Shown here piece after piece: positions 1-10,493 of a stretch of DNA of 64,000 bases. Position numbers and translations under genes: made by a program. Numbering within the stretch: the stretch's first letter is position 1; every line of letters begins with the position of its first letter. Source of the DNA: Trichosporon coremiiforme (Eukaryota > Basidiomycota > Tremellomycetes > Trichosporonales > Trichosporonaceae); assembly GCA_039545355.1 (NCBI GenBank), contig BCJJ01000025.1:269150-333149 (forward strand). Direction: 5' to 3'. The notes under the pieces were generated by a model. The model saw only the letters and a list, made by a program, of their open reading frames with translations, ran no database searches and was not told the DNA's origin.

Positions 1-66
1 GCCGAGCCGAACTCATTGCACCCGCAACACCCGCTCGCTGCGCTCCGAACTTCGCGCTGACGGCAG

Positions 67-624
67 GCTTCATTCTGGACCACCACGACCCGTCCCTGTT
101 CCCGGAGCGCTGGGTCGACCTCGCCGTTGTGCTGACGTGCGACAACTCGGTGCTGTATGAGCGGTTGAAGTCGAGGTGAGTGACACTGAGAGGAACAGGG
201 CAAGTCTATCTATGAGAGGTAGCAGGGGATGGAGCGGGCACGGAGATCGGAGACAGATGGTGACGGGAAGGATCGCTGGACAGGAGCGTGTCACTTGACC
301 TCTGCATCCCGACCTGTGCTCATTCCGAGGTCTCCGGGCCATCTTGTGCCGTCCGGTCTCGTCGAAGATTCAACGCTACCCCGTTCCAACTGAGACGTTC
401 AGCTGACATCCAGGAACTACGCGGACAACAAGATCGAGGAGAACATCACGGCCGAGATCATGATGACATGCCTGACCGAGACGCGCGAGTCGTACGACGA
501 GAACATTGTCGTCGAGCTGAAATCGGACGGATCCGGCGGCGACAACGAGGTAGAGGACAATGTCGGACGGATCGAGGCGTGGATCCAGCAGTGGACCCAG
601 GACCGTGAGGAGGGCGTGCACTAG
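67..624 (+). CDS. FAP7: FAP7 / adenylate kinase 6-type ribosome biogenesis NTPase, 3' part
   Basis: This is the C-terminal half of the Fap7/hCINAP (AK6) family, a small nuclear adenylate-kinase-like ATPase needed for the final 18S rRNA maturation steps on the 40S subunit. The first visible exon starts after an acceptor at 65-66 and ends at 175; a 238-nt intron (176-413) with branch CTGAC follows, and the last exon is 414-624. Family-typical blocks are FFPERW-like LFPERWVDLAVVLTCDN, then LYERLKSRNY, ENITAEIM, ESYDENIVVELKS and a closing IEAWIQQW. The Walker A loop and nucleotide-binding start lie before the window, so the gene is partial. Bases 1-66 are the end of an upstream intron. The family assignment is firm; the exact 5' splice phase is inferred from frame continuity. 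Confidence 0.88.
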
Positions 625-928
625 ACGTGGACGCCGACGCCGGTGTGCCCCTTGCGTTCGCGTTCTGTGCCGCTATGCCGCTGTGCCGCTGAGGCCGTCA
701 TGTCCAGGGGTAGGGGTCGGCCGCGGTCACCCAGTCTTGGTTATATCTTATATACTAATAGAATCTGTAAAGTATGCTTTTCCTTCTCACTCTGGTCTAC
801 CTCACTCTCGACGCGACGCTGTGCAGATCACCGGGACGTTGTTGCAGCGCTACATACTCTCCGAGACCGCGCGTGTGCCGTGCCAACCCAAGGTGCACTG
901 AAATGGCTCATGTCGCACGGTTGCATTC

Positions 929-1530
929 GCACCATCTGGAAATCGAGGTCGGACGACGTCCTCGCTAGATTCAAAGTCTCCCACGGTCCCACGGTCCCGC
1001 CGTCGTCGACCTCGTCAACCTGCCGGCACACTGATGTGGCTCAAGTGTCTAAAGTGTGGCTCAAGCGGCTGTGGCACGCTGGCTCCCGGCCCCGTCGCAT
1101 CTCTCCCGTGTCGAGATCAGAAGTCGCCTTCGCTAGATTGCAAGTCTCCCACGGTCCCACCGTCGTCCTCCCGATACGCTGATCGCTGATGTGGCTCGAG
1201 TGACTCAAGTGCCTCAAAGTGTCTCAAGTGCCTCAAGTGTCTCAAGTGCCTCATAGTGCCTCAAGTGGCACGCTGGCCCAGGTGGCACGTCTGCTCTCGC
1301 ACCATCTGGGTATCGAGGTCGGAGGACGTCCTCGCTAGATCTGATGTTTCCCATGGGCGCCAACAGTCACCACAGGCGTACCGATGACCAGGGACTCATG
1401 GGAGCAGATGCGAGCATGCGAGCGTGCGAGCAGTTCGCGAAACTGAATCCTCACCGGGATTCATACTCGTCCTCGGGAATCGCGCTCGGAGGACGGCGCT
1501 GCTCTGCTAGAGTCAATGTTTCCCACAGTT
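929..1530. repeat. Degenerate interspersed direct repeats (about four copies)
   Basis: Copies at 929-992 and 1299-1350 share GCACCATCTGG, then ATCGAGGTCGGA and GACGTCCTCGCTAGAT. Copies at 1109-1160 and 1485-1530 share the right half, with CGCTAGAT or TGCTAGAG followed by AGT and a TCCCAC tail. Spacing is irregular (about 150-200 bp), so it is not a simple tandem array. No open frame runs through the units. Origin is unknown; decayed mobile-element sequence or local duplication are both possible. Confidence 0.6.
1191..1272. repeat. Short tandem repeat of TCAAGTG(C/T)CT units
   Basis: Near-perfect 10-bp units reading TCAAGTGCCT or TCAAGTGTCT are repeated about seven times, with one or two single-base slips. 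A shorter related run lies at 1037-1075 (CTCAAGTGTCTAAAGTGTGG). This is a minisatellite-like tract inside the larger repeat field. Confidence 0.7.
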
Positions 1531-1742
1531 GACCTCATCCACCACCGCGTCATCGTTCAGTATTAGGTCAGCACTCTTCCCTCGCGTCTCCTCGCGTCTC
1601 CTCGCATCTCGCAGTTCGCAGTTCGCTCGGCTCCGCGCTCCGCTCTCCGCGCCGCCGCTCTCGTTCCGCTCGATGAGCAGCCGCGCTCGCTCCGCTCCCG
1701 CCGCGTGCTGTCGTAATATAATGCATCAACTCGTAAGTTAGT

Positions 1743-3078
1743 CTAGCCGTACACGAGGCGGAAGACGTCGTTCTGGACAAAGTACGAGCCTCCGTCGGGG
1801 ACAAGCTGGGCGTTAGCACATCTGAGCAGAGGCCGGAGCATGGATGGGTGAAGCGTAGCACCTAGCGAGCGTGCAGAGTGAAAAGGACTGATACCGAGCT
1901 TTGGTTACCAGCGGCGCGGTATTCCCGCGCCTTCGGCTTTCCCGCAAAGTTGCATTGCGGTCTAAGCGACGCGCGTGCTCGGCAAGAGATGGCTTCCACC
2001 TGGGCCACGGTAAGATACCGAGAGCTCGAGTGTCTGATCGCAGTAACGCGGCCACAATCTGCACGCCGAACTCCTCGCCATGGGCACCTCAGCTCGTTCC
2101 GCCTTCTGGTATGCTTCCGCTGCATCGCCCGCATGCTCGCTTCGCTCAGACTCAGGCTCGGGGACACTCACGTGGAACATTTGTGAGAACTGGAGGACGT
2201 TCTGTCCGTCGTCGACGATGAGCTGGCCCGTGACGAGGACAAGGATCGAGGCGACCGTGGCAGACGCCGGCTGCGCGTCACGGGTGACGACGCGGTGCGC
2301 GACCTTCGTGAACGGGAGGGCCTGAATGTCAGCTGGATTCGGAAATGCGCCAGCTAGCGGAGAGCTGTGTCGACGTGAGGAGGTCGGCGTGAGGAGTGCG
2401 GCGAGGTCCGGGTCGACAAGCGCTCGGCTCGGGAGCCTGACACAAGCCGACGTGTGGTTTGACAGCGCGAGACGTGTGTAGTGGCTCATAGAGCTGAGCT
2501 TTCCTGCCTGGCCTCGCGTCACACGGAGTAACTCGAGCGCAGGACGCACGCGCACGAAGCCGAGACCCAAGCCCCGCGGCCATAGCTCCGGTGGAGGTCG
2601 AGGCCAGTGGGCAGAGGAGCCGGGCGGAGCGAGTGTGAACAGGCAGCGCTGCCTTCGCACCGTCGCTCCGCGCGTCTACTGTGTGGCTACCCGAGTTGCC
2701 TTCCACGCTGTCCATGCTGTTGCCGCCGAGGCCGTTGCCCTGTTCCAACCGCGATCTCCGGTACGCGGATCCGCGCGCGCGATGCACTCACGGCAAGCTT
2801 CTGCACGATGGCACCAGCGCCCTGGATCTGCTCCTGCTCCCAGGTGAGCATGGAGTGGTCGCGCTGTCTGTCAGCCAATCACTCGACATGTAAGCTCACG
2901 TAGAGCGGCGCAAGCTGCGACCTGTCCTGGTCGAACGTGCTGTAGTAGTAGTCTGCATGTTAGCTCTACCCCTGACCACAGAAGCTAGGTTGCGCGGCGC
3001 ACGCACCGGTGAACTGTTGTCAGCATTGATCTCTCCCGGGAAGCCTACCTGCTTGGCGATCTCGTTGATGTCGGCCAT
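1743..3078 (-). CDS. NTF2: Nuclear transport factor 2 (RanGDP importer)
   Basis: NTF2 is the small dimeric carrier that returns Ran-GDP to the nucleus. The spliced product is 124 aa, against 125 aa for the usual family member. Exons on the minus strand are 3078-3049, 3013-3007, 2952-2900, 2863-2792, 2321-2172 and 1805-1743. The second is only 7 nt (TTCACCG) and supplies Phe-Thr and the first base of Asp in MADINEIAKQFTDYYYSTFD. Other family blocks are RDHSMLTWE, QIQGAGAIVQKL, LPFTKVAHRVVTRDAQPAS, GQLIVDDGQ, LQFSQMF and the C-terminal YFVQNDVFRLVYG. Introns are 35, 54, 36, 470 and 366 nt. The gene is divergent from the surface-protein gene at 4024. Every splice keeps frame and matches the family, so the model is strong. 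Confidence 0.93.
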
Positions 3079-4023
3079 GGTGTCTGCTGTTTGAGTGCTT
3101 GCGAACCAAATAGCGCTCGAAGCAGTTGTGTACAACAAGATGGCTCAAGTTCGCTGACGCCATAGGTCGCCACATGCGCGGCAAGTTCGGCGACACGCGC
3201 GTGGTTCTCACGCGAGGGTGCGGGGCCCCGCGCCACTGCCGAAAACTGCTGTCCAGGCACGGGCTGGTCATGTTCAGGAGCAAGGGGACGAAGGGGTCTG
3301 GGCTCAAACGGGCAGAAGGTTCGTCTGACTGGCTGCACCGCAGGATGCTGGATGCACTGCCTACGAGGGCTCGATCATGGACCGGGGAAATTGTCAGCGT
3401 ATGGCGGCGGTTGGCGGTGCATGGCGTTCTGGGGACAGGGGACTGGGGACAGGGGACGGTGAGTGCTTCCAGCCCTTGGTACGGTGCGATAACAATTGAC
3501 TCGGAAAGGCAGCGACGTCCACAGACGCAGACGCCGTTTCCACCTGTCCAACTTTCGCCTACCCGCTGGAATCAGACCTCCACTCTGTGGCCACCGACTG
3601 GACCATCAGGAACACTTGGCCCAGCGGTGACGTTGTTGCCCCTGGCGTGAACCTGGCTCGATCTAGCAAGCTCCTAGCCTTGCAGAGCCCACGGACACCT
3701 GATCGGTCGTCTTTTGTCCTGTCAGGTCAACGTTTCGTAAGGCCCAGCCCAGCCTCACTTGCCTAGTCTGCCTAGTCTGCCTAGCCCGCCTCGGCGTGAA
3801 TGAAGCCTTGGCCTCCTCGGCATCGCATATCACTCACCGCAGCACATTTCTTGTCATCTCTCACTCCCCACGGCCGTCTTCTTCACACACACTCACACAC
3901 ACACACACTCCACACAAAAGAGCACACTCCTTATCCCTTTCGACCTCGTCCTCTGTTTGAATTCCTCGCCGACACCCCTTCCCTCTCCCCGCTAGCCGCT
4001 CCCTCACCCTTCCCTCCACCAAG
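3079..4023. other. Divergent intergenic region, NTF2 and surface-protein promoters
   Basis: I see no gene. Two adjacent copies of CTGGGGACAGGGGA lie near 3430-3460, a CA-rich stretch at 3889-3916, and a long CT-rich leader (3840-4023) just before the start codon at 4024, as is common for highly expressed genes in these yeasts. A repeated TGCCTAGTCTGCCTAG stretch is at 3762-3786. Confidence 0.5.
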
Positions 4024-5659
4024 ATGCTCGCCCTCTCCGCCCTCGCCACCCTTCTTCCCGCGCTTGCGTCCGCCGCGACCTGCGTCCAGTTCGACTGGGA
4101 CAAGAATCTCTACGCCTTTGGCGGCGAGCAGGACGTCGCATTCGGCACCGCCGACACCTGGGGCTGTGAGTGCTCGTCTGCTGTTGTTGTCGCCGAATGG
4201 AGCCAGCCCAGTTGGCCCAGACACTGGTGCCACTCAAAAGCTCAATAGCGTTTGCTCCTCAGGGCGGACATCACATTTCAGGATCCGGGAGCTCTATCCA
4301 CTGACTCGGCACAGCGCCAAGCCCCCGCACGCTGCAGGCTACCGGTCGCCCGCCGTTCACCGGCAAGAACATGCAGTGCATGCTGTCCCAGAATGCGAAC
4401 GCTCTCTACGTCCTCGGAGCAGACGAGAGCGATCAGAGCGTGAGTGGCGTTGCCCTTCCTTCCTGCGGTCGGCGTTGGCCCCACCACGACCTACTTCTGC
4501 CACGTCCGGCACACCCAAGCGCTAGGACCGGCCTGCGCACTGCCGGCTCTACTGACTGCACCATGCACGGGCCACGGGCCTCATTGGGCGGTACGCGGAA
4601 CAGGCGGCGTCGCCCTCCCTTTAGCTGACCGGCCACTGAGCTGAAGCTGACGTGACAGGCCATCTACATCTATGACTTTGCCGGCGATGCGTGGAGCAAG
4701 CAGGAGTCGTCCGGTACGCCAGAGTCGATCGGCAACTCGCGCTCTTCCGCTATCCTCGATCACGACACTAATGTCATCTTCACCCTTACGGCCCAGGGCG
4801 AGCTCTGGCAGGCTGACATGAGCTCGATCACAAACGTTGCCGGCGGCTCCGTTCCTTGGGAGAATGTCCGCACCCCCAAGTGGTTCAAGGACGGTTACAA
4901 GGTCACCGCTGCCCAGGCCTCTAACCACATCAGTGAGTACAAACCGCTGCTTTTGCTGTAGACGAGCTGACATCAGACTACTTTGGTGTGCCGGACACAC
5001 CCGACGCGACCGCCGAGGTCTTTGTCATCCACTATGCCTACTTCCAGAACCAGACGCAGCTTTACCCGACACAGAACAACGGCGTCAGCTTCCCGAACCG
5101 CGCGGGACAGGCGACCAACTTCATGTCACCGGACGGCAGCGCTCCCTTCCAGATGCTCTACGTTCCGGACGACTTTAGCCAGACGTACGTCGTGACGCAC
5201 TGGACCAACCTCGGCGACTATCATAACACGACTGGTGCGCCGATGGGCGAGGCCCTGATCAACTCTACTCAGCTGCTCCCACCCCCAGAGCTCAAGGACG
5301 TCGACGCCGCATACGCGGCTAGCGTTAACGACGTTGCCCAGATCAACAACAAGGGCGAGATCTACTACATCCAGAATGCTGTCACCAAGTACAACGTCGA
5401 CTCGGACGCTAAGTGGCAGAAGCTCAACTACGAGTACAAGGTTGCGGAGGCGGCCAAGCAGAAGGCTGAGAACGACTCCAAGTCTGACGCCTCGTCTGCC
5501 TCTGTCATCTCCAGCCAGACCAGCGCGTCGGCTGCCGCCTCTGCCTCTGCTTCCCAGGCCGCTGCTGCCGGCACCAAGAACTCGGGCGCCATCGGCCACC
5601 AGGCCAGCGTTGGCCTCACGCTGACCGCGCTTGCGGCTGGCCTCGCCTCCCTCTTGTAA
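4024..5659 (+). CDS. Predicted GPI-anchored surface protein, possibly beta-propeller-like
   Basis: Spliced product of 407 aa from exons 4024-4165, 4315-4439, 4659-4932 and 4977-5659; all junctions keep frame. The N-terminus is a secretion signal (MLALSALATLLPALASA). The middle resembles a kelch/propeller-type lumenal domain with repeated short strands around QNANALYVLGAD, IYIYDFAGDAW, SAILDHDTNVIFTL and ELWQADMSS; this fold is an inference. The last 80 residues are rich in Ser/Ala and end in a hydrophobic tail (LTLTALAAGLASLL) after NSGAIG, the layout of a GPI-attachment signal. Cysteines and NxT/NxS sites (NTT, NST) fit a secreted glycoprotein. I do not recognise a named family; the expected location is plasma membrane or cell wall. 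A CT-rich leader suggests strong expression. Confidence 0.75.
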
Positions 5660-6108
5660 TCTTGTCAACCAATAGCATCAACTACATTCGATCATTCGCA
5701 TATGCATTCACCTTCATTTTGTCCAGTTGCATGCTGCTCGTCGGTCGTCTGACTTCTGGCATGATCCGCAACGCGACAAGCGCCACGCGGGACGCACGTG
5801 AATTGCCGTGCCTGACGCCGCTGAGATGCGGCTAACTGACTCACACTCTCACCGTACTACCGGCTCGCTCGATCACTCGTCGCCGCCATCCTTGTCGTGT
5901 CATCCTCCTTGTCCACATTCAATCTAGCAATTGTCTCGCACCCCTCTAGTCTTCTAGACCTCCGCTACGACGATAGAGACGCACGCTATCCACAGCATAA
6001 CCTTCGAGCGCGCGCGTGGCGCAACACCCATCGACTGCCGCCTTTATCTTTGAGTTTCGTCAACACACTCTTATCCCTCCTCCAATCACTCTCATCCCCG
6101 TCGACGCA
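5660..6108. other. Intergenic region, terminator of surface gene and DCP2 promoter
   Basis: I see no gene. The last 250 bases before the DCP2 start are pyrimidine-rich, as expected for a leader. An upstream in-frame ATG exists at 6016 in the DCP2 frame, so a longer N-terminus cannot be excluded. Confidence 0.5.
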
Positions 6109-8449
6109 ATGGCGCACTACGCACCGGGGCCGACGCTACCCATCACCGCCTCCCCGTTACAACCGCAGTTAGAAGATGAGGACGGCGGCGAGGACAACAT
6201 CTTCCGCGACATGACGTTTGAAGAGGTTTTGGAAGACCTCAACGCACGGTTCCTCGTCAACCTCCCAGAGGAAGAAATGTCACTCGTCAGAGTATACTGG
6301 CAGGCGGAGCAGGCGCACTGGTTCTACGAGGACTACCTCCGGCCGCTGAACCCGCTGCTGCCCTCGCTCGGGCAACGCCAGTTCACACACCTGATCATCG
6401 CGAGCTCGCCACTGTACGCCGACACCGAGATCGACTATGACGCCGTGTGGGAGGAGTACTGCGCGTACAAGAAAATGGTGCCGTGTTGCGGCGGCATCCT
6501 CATCAACGACACAGCCGACAAGGTCCTCATGGTGCGCGGGTGGAAGAGCAACGCAGGCTGGTGCTTTCCCCGTGGCAAGATCAACAGCGAAGAGTCGGAC
6601 GTGTCCTGCGCCATTCGAGAAGTGAGCTACGAGACCTGCCACTGAGCTGACAGCGCAGGTAGAGGAGGAGACTGGCTTTGACTTATCAGGTCTCATCAAC
6701 GAGGACGACTTCATCAAAACGCAAGTGAACGCCCAAGAGATCACCATGTTCATCGTGCCGGGCATTGACGAGAGCACCGTGTTCGAGACGCAGACGCGCA
6801 AGGAGATCGGAGCGATCGAATGGGTCCCGTTCTCCGACCTGCCGACGTGGACGCACAAGAAGGGTCCGAAACGCACCGGCGGCAAGGGCCAGAAGCGCTT
6901 CTACAACGTGACGCCCTTTGTGGGCCCGCTCAAGAAGTGGCTCTCGAAGCACGGGTACAACCCGCACCCGCCGCGCAGGAAGGAGAGGGCTGGGCCCGTC
7001 GGACGCGAGTTGAAGCCGTTCACGTTTGACGACACGCCGGCGCAGACCAAGGCGCACCCGACGACGGCGCTCGACCACCTCTTCGCCAAGTTCATCGAGA
7101 AGGATGAGACGGCCGTCGCGCTCGAAAGTGACAATGCGCGCACGCTGGACCGGCTCTTCGGCTCGCTGGAGGTCTCGGATGGAAGCCACGGAAGTCACCA
7201 GGCCCAGACCCAGCAGCAACGCAGTGATGACGACGCCCTGACCAAGCTCCTGTCGGGTATCGGGCATGTCTCGGCGCCGCCGCAGCCGCCCGCGCCCCAG
7301 CTCCAGCCAGCACTTCCCGAGAAGCAGAGCAAGTTCCTGTCTGTCCTGAACCAGAAACCCGCCCCGGCACCCCTGACTCCGCCGCGCTCGACACACCAGA
7401 ACAACCTGCTCTCGATGCTCGCGTCGCCCCCGAAGGTGGCGCAGCACGACCCGACCCCGCCCCCGACGTCCCACCAGGGCAATCTCCTCAATATGTTATC
7501 TTCGGGACCTCAGCAGGTCCCTCAGCCAGCTCAGCCGCCGCCAGAGGACCAGACGGCGCGCCAGCGAGCGCTCCTCGAGGCGTCCTTCGGCGGCGTCGGC
7601 GCGGAGCAGACGGCCGCGACGCCCCCGCCCCGCGCCGTCAGCGCGTCGAGCATGATGTCACCCATGCCGCCCCTCCCTCCCGCCGAGGGCGGATGGTACG
7701 GCCAGCAAGATTCGGCGCTTCACGGTCCCCCGGGAACGCCTGGGTATCAGCGCCTCCCGATGCCGGGCTCGCCGCGCGGCATGCCCAGTTCGCCTGTGCG
7801 CGGAGGCTACCCGCAGAATCAGCTCCGGCAGACGGCCCTCCACAACGCGCAGAGGTACCCCGCCCCGCCGCCGCATATGCTTCAGCAGGCGTACCAGCAG
7901 TCTCAGCCTCCCCAGTCTCAGCCTCAGGCTTACCAGCAGCCTCCCCCTCAGCAGTATCAGCAGCCTCCTCAGCAGGGATACGAGCAACCTCCCCAGCCGC
8001 AGAACGAGCACCAGCGCGCCCTCCTCGGCGCGCTGTTCAACGGCCGCCCGGCCCCGCCCCATATGCAGTCTCAGCAGCCCCAGGCTCAGCAAATGCCCTA
8101 CAATGGCTACAACCAGCAGCAGTTCCCTCAGGCTCCTCCCGCGGGCCAGGGGTACGGCGCGCAGGCTCCTCCCCCCGGCCCGGGGTACGCGCCGTACCCC
8201 TCGCCTGGTGCGCCGAACGTGTCGCAGATGAACTACGGGTATCAGAACGCCCATCCCCAGCAGTCTCTCCTCCAGCAACCTCAGCAGCCTCAACTGCAGC
8301 CTCCCCAGCCCCAGCAGCAGCAAGCCCCTCCCCCGCAGTCGGTGCAACAACCCGCCGTCGGACCCCCCAATCCCCCCAGTCCGAGCGTGCACCAGCCCGT
8401 GCCCCGGCCGCCTGTAGGCGGTGGTCTCCTGGGCTTGATGAGCCGTTAG
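6109..8449 (+). CDS. DCP2: mRNA-decapping enzyme DCP2
   Basis: DCP2 is the Nudix hydrolase that removes the m7GDP cap in cytoplasmic 5'-3' mRNA decay. Exons 6109-6621 and 6659-8449 (37-nt intron) give 767 aa. The N-terminal regulatory domain (about residues 35-120) contains LNARFLVNLPEEE and the DCP1-facing helix WQAEQAHWFYEDYLRP. The Nudix box spans residues 156-178 (starts GKINSEESD, ends REVEEETGF) and is split by the intron between the two halves of REVEEE. Box B follows (IGAIEWVPFSDLP, FYNVTPFVGPLKKWL). The C-terminal 400 residues are P/Q-rich, with about nine short Leu motifs such as NLLSML, NLLNML, ALLGALF and GGLLGLM, which in this family bind Edc3-type partners. The start at 6109 sits after a pyrimidine-rich leader; an in-frame ATG at 6016 would add 31 residues. 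Confidence 0.95.
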
Positions 8450-9590
8450 AGCGCGGTGCGCTGTGCTGCCTGCAGTGTGCCAGTGTGAGCGGGGTGACAG
8501 CAGTAGATAGAGAGTAGACGGCAGAGTTGTAGTTATCGCTTCCAATCTCATAGGGTTGATGCAGCTTTGCTCTGCGCCAGTTGCATGTCAGCGTTGGGAG
8601 CGTGTCGGGCAAGACTGACAAATCGGCGTTGCATCGTTGCATCGTGGCATGCGTTCCAGAACACTGGTCGGAATACTGGTCAGCTGGACGTTGCCCCCGA
8701 CCGGAGATGGAAGTAGGCATGGTTAGAGGTTTGCGTCGAGGCAGGACGATTCCGTCTCCAGAGCCCCAAGTTGGCAGGAACAAGGATGTGGGGATGCTAA
8801 GCAACAGGGGGCACGCTTGGAGACGGTAGAACTGTTCGTCATACCGCGCACGAGTGTGGTGTATGTGGGCATGGGCATGCGAGTGTGGGCGTGTGGGTAT
8901 TCTGGATGTACCCGTTACATGCGAGTCAGTATCCGGGTGTTCTTCCAGGTATGCAGAGCGTGCAGAGCGTGCAGAGTGTGCAGACGCGCAGAGTGAGTTC
9001 GGAGGCTCAGAGGACGAATCCGTACGCCGGTAGGAGAAGGGTGTTGAGCGGAAGTAGGCCCAGGTCAAGTGCTGAAGGGAAGTATGGCGGAAGTAGCCGG
9101 GCCCTAACACCTCGCCATAGACACCGAGCCATGTTCAGCAGCAGTGATAAACGCGCTTTTGCTATAAAGTTGGGGCCTGACCTGGTTCTGCAAGTTGGCA
9201 CAACTCACACGCTCTCTTCGCACATCTTGAAGGAAGGAGGAGAAGAGACAACTTTGCTAAGGTTTGGTGCGAATCCTTGGGAGCTTAGTGTTGCCCACGC
9301 CGTTCACATTCGGGTTGTTTACACTTGGTATAAAGGAAGCGTTAGCTCCTTAGTCCCACCCAGTCTAACGGGCTACTTCCTCTTACATATATCCACGCCC
9401 ATTCTCATTCTCGTCCTCATCTTTCCCCCGCCCTTCCCTCTCTTGCCTCTTGTCTCTTCCCTCGACACCGACGTTCAACGTTTCGAACGAAAACTTGGCC
9501 GCCAGCTTCCGGAGAACAGCATTACACAAGCCACCGCGCCCTTTGAAGCCACCTCCACTCCGCTCGTCCACCCCGCAGGCCAAGAATAGA
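8450..9590. other. Intergenic region upstream of the GH88 gene
   Basis: No convincing gene. A tandem GTGCAGAGC repeat (three to four units) is at 8955-8990, and a G/T-rich repeat (GTGTGGGCATGGGC) at 8860-8900. A TATA-like GCTATAAAG is at 9160-9168 and GGTATAAAGG at 9328-9337; the segment 9370-9470 is pyrimidine-rich, consistent with a leader for the gene at 9591. A long minus-strand frame entering from DCP2 is a shadow of DCP2 low-complexity sequence. Confidence 0.5.
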
Positions 9591-10423
9591 ATGCCCAGCT
9601 CGAGCTCTCCGTCCGCGTTCGCGCGCGTCGCGGCCCTCCCCGCCTCCCTGGCCGACAATTTCACGCCGAGCGACCCCATCCGCGTCGTCGAGGTTAGCCG
9701 CAAGTACCTGCCCCCGCGGCCGCCTAATGTGAGTAACTGGCTGTGGGTCTTCCCTCTATCTCTGTTCTTGTGCTCAGATGGGCTGGTTCGAGAGCCTGGC
9801 GTTCGGCCGCAGCGACAGGACAGACGACCCGGTGCTTGGTGAGGGGTGATGTGTATCGGTGCCGTGGTCACAGGTGCCGCACTGCAGGCTGGTGGGTGGC
9901 GCCCACGCCAGCTCCGGCTCTATCGCCGCTTTTCGGTCCGGGCGCCGGTGCCCTCCCTTCCGCCTCAGGTTGGAGCCGAGTACCAGGTCAAGAGTAGAAG
10001 GAGGTCATAGACAGTGATGAGAACTAACGACCAGGTCGAGAACATCACGGGCATCCCCGAGTACACGACGCCGGGCGGACCGAACAACTATGTCCTGAAG
10101 AATGGTGAGTGTCTCCTCCCGTTGAGCGCGAAGCGCGAGGCTGCGTGACTGTGCTCTGAGAGAAATGAGAGAGCGATGGGCGACAGTTGGGAGGCGATCG
10201 GAGGAGCCCGAGACCACTGCTGCGGCTGGATCGGCGGCGTGGCGGCGTCGATCATGCCTGTCCCATGGGTCGTCGCTTGCTCCGAGACATTACCTCGCTG
10301 CGCAGACCCCAGACTTCTCCGGTCTGTTTCTGACAGGAGGTCATCCTGACAAGGCATGTCGCTATGCTCTGCTATCATGGAACGCGCTCCCATTCCTCTT
10401 TCCCGGGCCATCGCTGCGCTCCG

Positions 10424-10493
<70 letters not shown>

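Larger units (their letters stand above)
625..1742. other. Intergenic region with degenerate direct repeats
   Basis: This gap separates FAP7 and the 3' end of NTF2. I see no credible gene. It holds about four imperfect copies of a unit of roughly 40-60 bp (929-992, 1109-1160, 1299-1350, 1485-1530) sharing CTCGCTAGAT and AGTCTCCCACGGTCCCAC, and a short tandem repeat at 1191-1272. Open frames here are short and have no coding codon bias. Confidence 0.6.

Noticed and set aside
8955..8990. GTGCAGAGC tandem repeat considered as CRISPR-like or regulatory array
   Set aside because: Units are directly adjacent without spacers; a simple short tandem repeat in a eukaryotic genome.
8037..9110. Long minus-strand frame of 357 codons overlapping the DCP2 3' end
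   Set aside because: It is the antisense shadow of the P/Q-rich DCP2 tail plus random sequence; no motif or host codon bias.
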